A stretch of DNA of 64,000 nt from Cryptomeria japonica. Taxonomy: Eukaryota > Streptophyta > Pinopsida > Cupressales > Cupressaceae. This document shows, piece by piece, positions 61,543 through 64,000 of this stretch. Within the stretch, counting starts at the first letter, position 1. Every line of letters starts with the position of its first letter. The notes under the pieces were generated by a model, which was given only the letters and a program-made list of their open reading frames with translations, made no database searches and had not been told where the DNA came from. The translations under genes and the position numbers were made by a program. The stretch is taken from assembly GCF_030272615.1 (NCBI RefSeq), contig NC_081410.1:120714640-120778639 (forward strand). Direction: 5' to 3'.

Positions 61543-62510
61543 CTAGCATCCTTTGAAAAGAAGACCATCTTGAATCAAATAATCAAAATACTCTAAATGA
61601 TACCGGATACCAAACTCAGTGCATACCTTGTAGATGTCTTTGAAATCTTCATCTGCAGCATACATACCCTTGAGGGAATCAACTCCTTCACTCTCCAACT
61701 GGATTTCTGAAACTGTTAGTGCCCTTCTGCTAAGAGCATCTGTAACTTTGTTTGAGACACCTTTCTTGTGTTTGATTGTAAAGGTGTAGGCCTGAATGGA
61801 CTCAACCCACTTCATATGCCTATGGCTCAATTTCTCCTGACTATTTAGGAAGCTTAGTGCCTGATTATCTGTATACACAACAAACTCTTTGGGAAGCAAA
61901 TAATGCCTCCACTTTTTTAGTGTCTGAACTAGTGCATACATCTCCAAATCATAGGAAGAATATTTCTTTTTAGCATCATTCAATTTTTCACTAAAAAATG
62001 CAACTGGCCTACCTTCCTGACTAAGTACTGCACCTATTGCCAAATGAATTGCATCACATTCAATCTGAAAGATTTTGTCAAAATCAGGTAAGGTAAGAAC
62101 CAGTTGCTATGATACCTTTTTCTTCAACATTTCAAATGCTTCATCCGCCTCCTTGGTCCATGAAAATTTGCACTTTTGTCCACCCCTGATGGTCTCTAAC
62201 ATGGGAGCACAAATTTGGCTAAAATTCCTGATAAACTTCCTATAAAAGGTAGCTAGGCCATGAAAACTCCATACATCACCAATTGTTCTAGGAGTTGGCC
62301 ATGTGAGAATGGCATTCACTTTATCAGCATCCATTTTCAGATTTCCTCTAGAAATCACAAACCCAAGGTAAGTCAGTTTTTCCTACAAAAACACACACTT
62401 TTCCATGTTTATCATTAGTTTCTCTTCATTCAACCTTCTCAAGACCATATCCAAATGTTTTAGGTGCTCCTCCTTTGTCTTGCTAAACACTAGGATGCCA
62501 TCTAGATACA
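61543..62510 (-). pseudogene. Chromovirus RNase H and RT end
   Basis: After the frameshift the frame carries the RT thumb (YLGFVISRGNLKMDADKV near 62340), the connection segment and RNase H (AIGAVLSQEGRPVAFFSEKL near 62000, then VVYTDNQALSFL near 61870). A TAG at 62107-62109 interrupts the connection region. The RT active site lies just before this segment and reads YLDG at 62497-62508 instead of YLDD, so the polymerase would be inactive even without the shift. Confidence 0.82.
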
Positions 62511-62903
62511 CTATGACAACTTACCAATGAACTCCTTCAACACCTCATTCATGAGTCTCATGAAAGTGCTAGGGGCATTTGACAACCCAAATGGCATCAC
62601 CCTCCATTCATACAATCCTTCGTTTGTTTTAAAAGCAATTTTCCATTCATCACCGGCTCTAATCCTTATTTGGTGATAACCACTTTTTAAATCAATCTTG
62701 GAATAATACCTTGCACCTCCTAAACAATCAAGCAAATCTTCTATTCTAGGCATAGGGAATCTATACCTGATGGTTATCTTGTTAATGGCCTGGGAATCGG
62801 TGCACAATCTCCATGTTCCCTCCTTCTTTGGTGCTAAGACAGCCAGGATTGCACAAGGGCTCAAGCTCTTCCCTATCAAACCTTTATCAAGCAACTCTTG
62901 GAT
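62511..62903 (-). pseudogene. Chromovirus RT, N-terminal part
   Basis: RT motifs are clear: [20 protein letters not shown], the [15 protein letters not shown] segment, [16 protein letters not shown] and [20 protein letters not shown]. The frame matches gag-protease and ends in a frameshift near 62510, immediately before the active site. A TAG at 62904-62906 separates it from the protease part. Confidence 0.85.
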
Positions 62904-63995
62904 CTACCTTGCAACTTCCTCATTTTGTTGGGGAGTCATTTTGTAGGCTGGCTTGTTTGGTAAGATGGCACCGGGAATGAAATCAATGCAATAGCTTTTC
63001 TCCCTTATTGGTGGTAGGGTTCTTGGCAACTCTTCTGCAACTATGTCCTTGTATTTGCTCAACATTTCCTCCACCTCCTCAGGGATTGTCACCCTTTTTT
63101 TTTCTACCTTTCCATCTGAAATGGGCTCTTCTTCTTGCCTTGGTACTAACATCACTGCAAAACAAGGTGTTCCCTCTTCCTTGATTGCCTTGAGGAACTC
63201 TTTTCCTTCCATGGTCATGATCTTGGCCTCCTTCTCCTTCTGATCCCCACTGTTATCAGGCAGGGGTATCAATTCAATCACCTTTTCATCTTTGGTGATG
63301 GAGTAGGTGTTCTTGTGTCCATCATGATGGGCCTTGAGGTCATATTGCCATGGTCTCCCAAAAAGAAGATGACAGGCATCCATCTCAACAATATCAAACA
63401 TAATTTTGTCTTTGTATGCTCCTATTTGAACTTCAACCCATGATTGCTCCTCTACCAAGGTCTGTTTTCCTTTAGTAAGCCAAGAAACTTTATATGGAAA
63501 TGGATGAGGAATTCTTCTTAGTTTTAGTTTCTCTACCATTTCTAAGGATACTAAATTTTCAGTTGAACTTGAATCTATTATAACCTTACATACCTTGCCT
63601 CCTGCTTTGCATGTGGTCCGGAAGAGTGTCTTCCTTTGTGGAGGTTCAGTATTGCTTGGTACCTTCAACAATGTTCTCCTCATCATCAAGGCTTCTCCTT
63701 TCTTTGGAAGTCCGTAGGAATCAGGTGAATTGACACTCTGACAATCGGTGTCTTGAACCAATTGTGTTCTCCTCTCTCCTTGGGAGCTTGATCCGGTCTT
63801 CTTAGGGCACTTAACTACGGTATGACCTACTTGATTGCAGTTGTAGCATCTGAAAGGCTCCGAGTTTCTTCCACCAAATCTACCTCTATGGCTGGGTCTT
63901 CTTCCTCTGAAACCCCCTCTTGTGTTACCATCTCCATGCTGACTTTCTTGATTAGCCTCTCCTTGTGGCCTAGGACTCTGTCCTCTACGATTCAT
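62904..63995 (-). pseudogene. Chromovirus gag C-terminus and protease
   Basis: The open frame of 363 codons begins inside gag, so the first methionine at 63995 is not the true start. An arginine/glycine-rich stretch leads to the knuckle CYNCNQVGHTVVKC near 63810-63850. The protease motif reads VIIDSSSTENLV near 63560, with serine in place of the glycine of D-S-G. LLFGRPWQYD near 63340 is the usual second landmark. A charged linker leads to RT. The damage is a single TAG at the end and the active-site change. Confidence 0.82.
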
Positions 63996-64000
63996 AGGGC

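Larger units (their letters stand above)
60157..64000 (-). mobile_element. Ty3/Gypsy chromovirus, 5' part outside the window
   Basis: On the minus strand the order is gag C-terminus with CCHC knuckle, protease, RT, RNase H, integrase and a C-terminal chromodomain, as in plant chromoviruses. It is cut at the right edge. There is one frameshift near 62500 and few stops, so it is among the younger copies in the window. The 3' LTR is presumed to start near 60119. Confidence 0.88.

Overview
The window is eukaryotic nuclear DNA from a large, transposon-filled plant genome. The evidence is nested LTR retrotransposons with plant-type layouts, a plant L1-type LINE, a captured plant mobile domain (PMD) gene, and two first exons of a plant DUF3537 membrane-protein family. 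A gymnosperm, perhaps a conifer, fits the style of the repeats and the lack of visible downstream exons, but this is an inference and no gene here proves it. No rRNA, functional tRNA, CRISPR or prokaryotic feature was seen.

Layout. 1-3171: 3' end of a plus-strand copia-like element (Sirevirus-like, with repeated polypurine tracts) that interrupts a decayed minus-strand gene of unknown family (3172-4873). 5378-5796: four hairpin clusters. 5.88-11.6 kb: decayed L1-type LINE with RNase H. 12017-12856: a second decayed member of the unknown family. 13194-13684: a MITE-like element. 17532-33794: a complete 16.3-kb Ty3/Gypsy element of the Tat type on the minus strand, flanked by a perfect 5-bp target duplication (GTTAC). 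It encodes gag, protease with G-patch, RT, RNase H, a second RNase H and integrase. Between integrase and the 3' LTR it carries an antisense PMD gene that looks spliced.

34563-35012 and 54803-55255: two related first exons of DUF3537 (gustatory-receptor-like) genes in tandem. The 20 kb between them is largely a nested transposon stack: a decayed minus-strand copia gag-protease (37.4-38.9 kb), then an old plus-strand Gypsy element (about 39.0-53.4 kb). That Gypsy copy is itself interrupted by two 1.1-kb terminal-inverted-repeat elements, a copia element (43213-49589) and an LTR-like block (49590-50629). 57.3-58.1 kb: a short LTR of TRIM size and three tRNA-like units. 60157-64000: a minus-strand Gypsy chromovirus with a chromodomain, cut by the window edge.

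How it works together. Only the two DUF3537 exons look like host genes under constraint; nearly all else is mobile DNA in different stages of decay. Premature stops are mostly TAG, often where related proteins have glutamine (CAG), as expected from deamination of methylated CHG sites. The observations most worth following are the antisense PMD gene with a retained intron, an array of hairpins with compensatory stem changes inside that intron, and the duplicated DUF3537 first exon.
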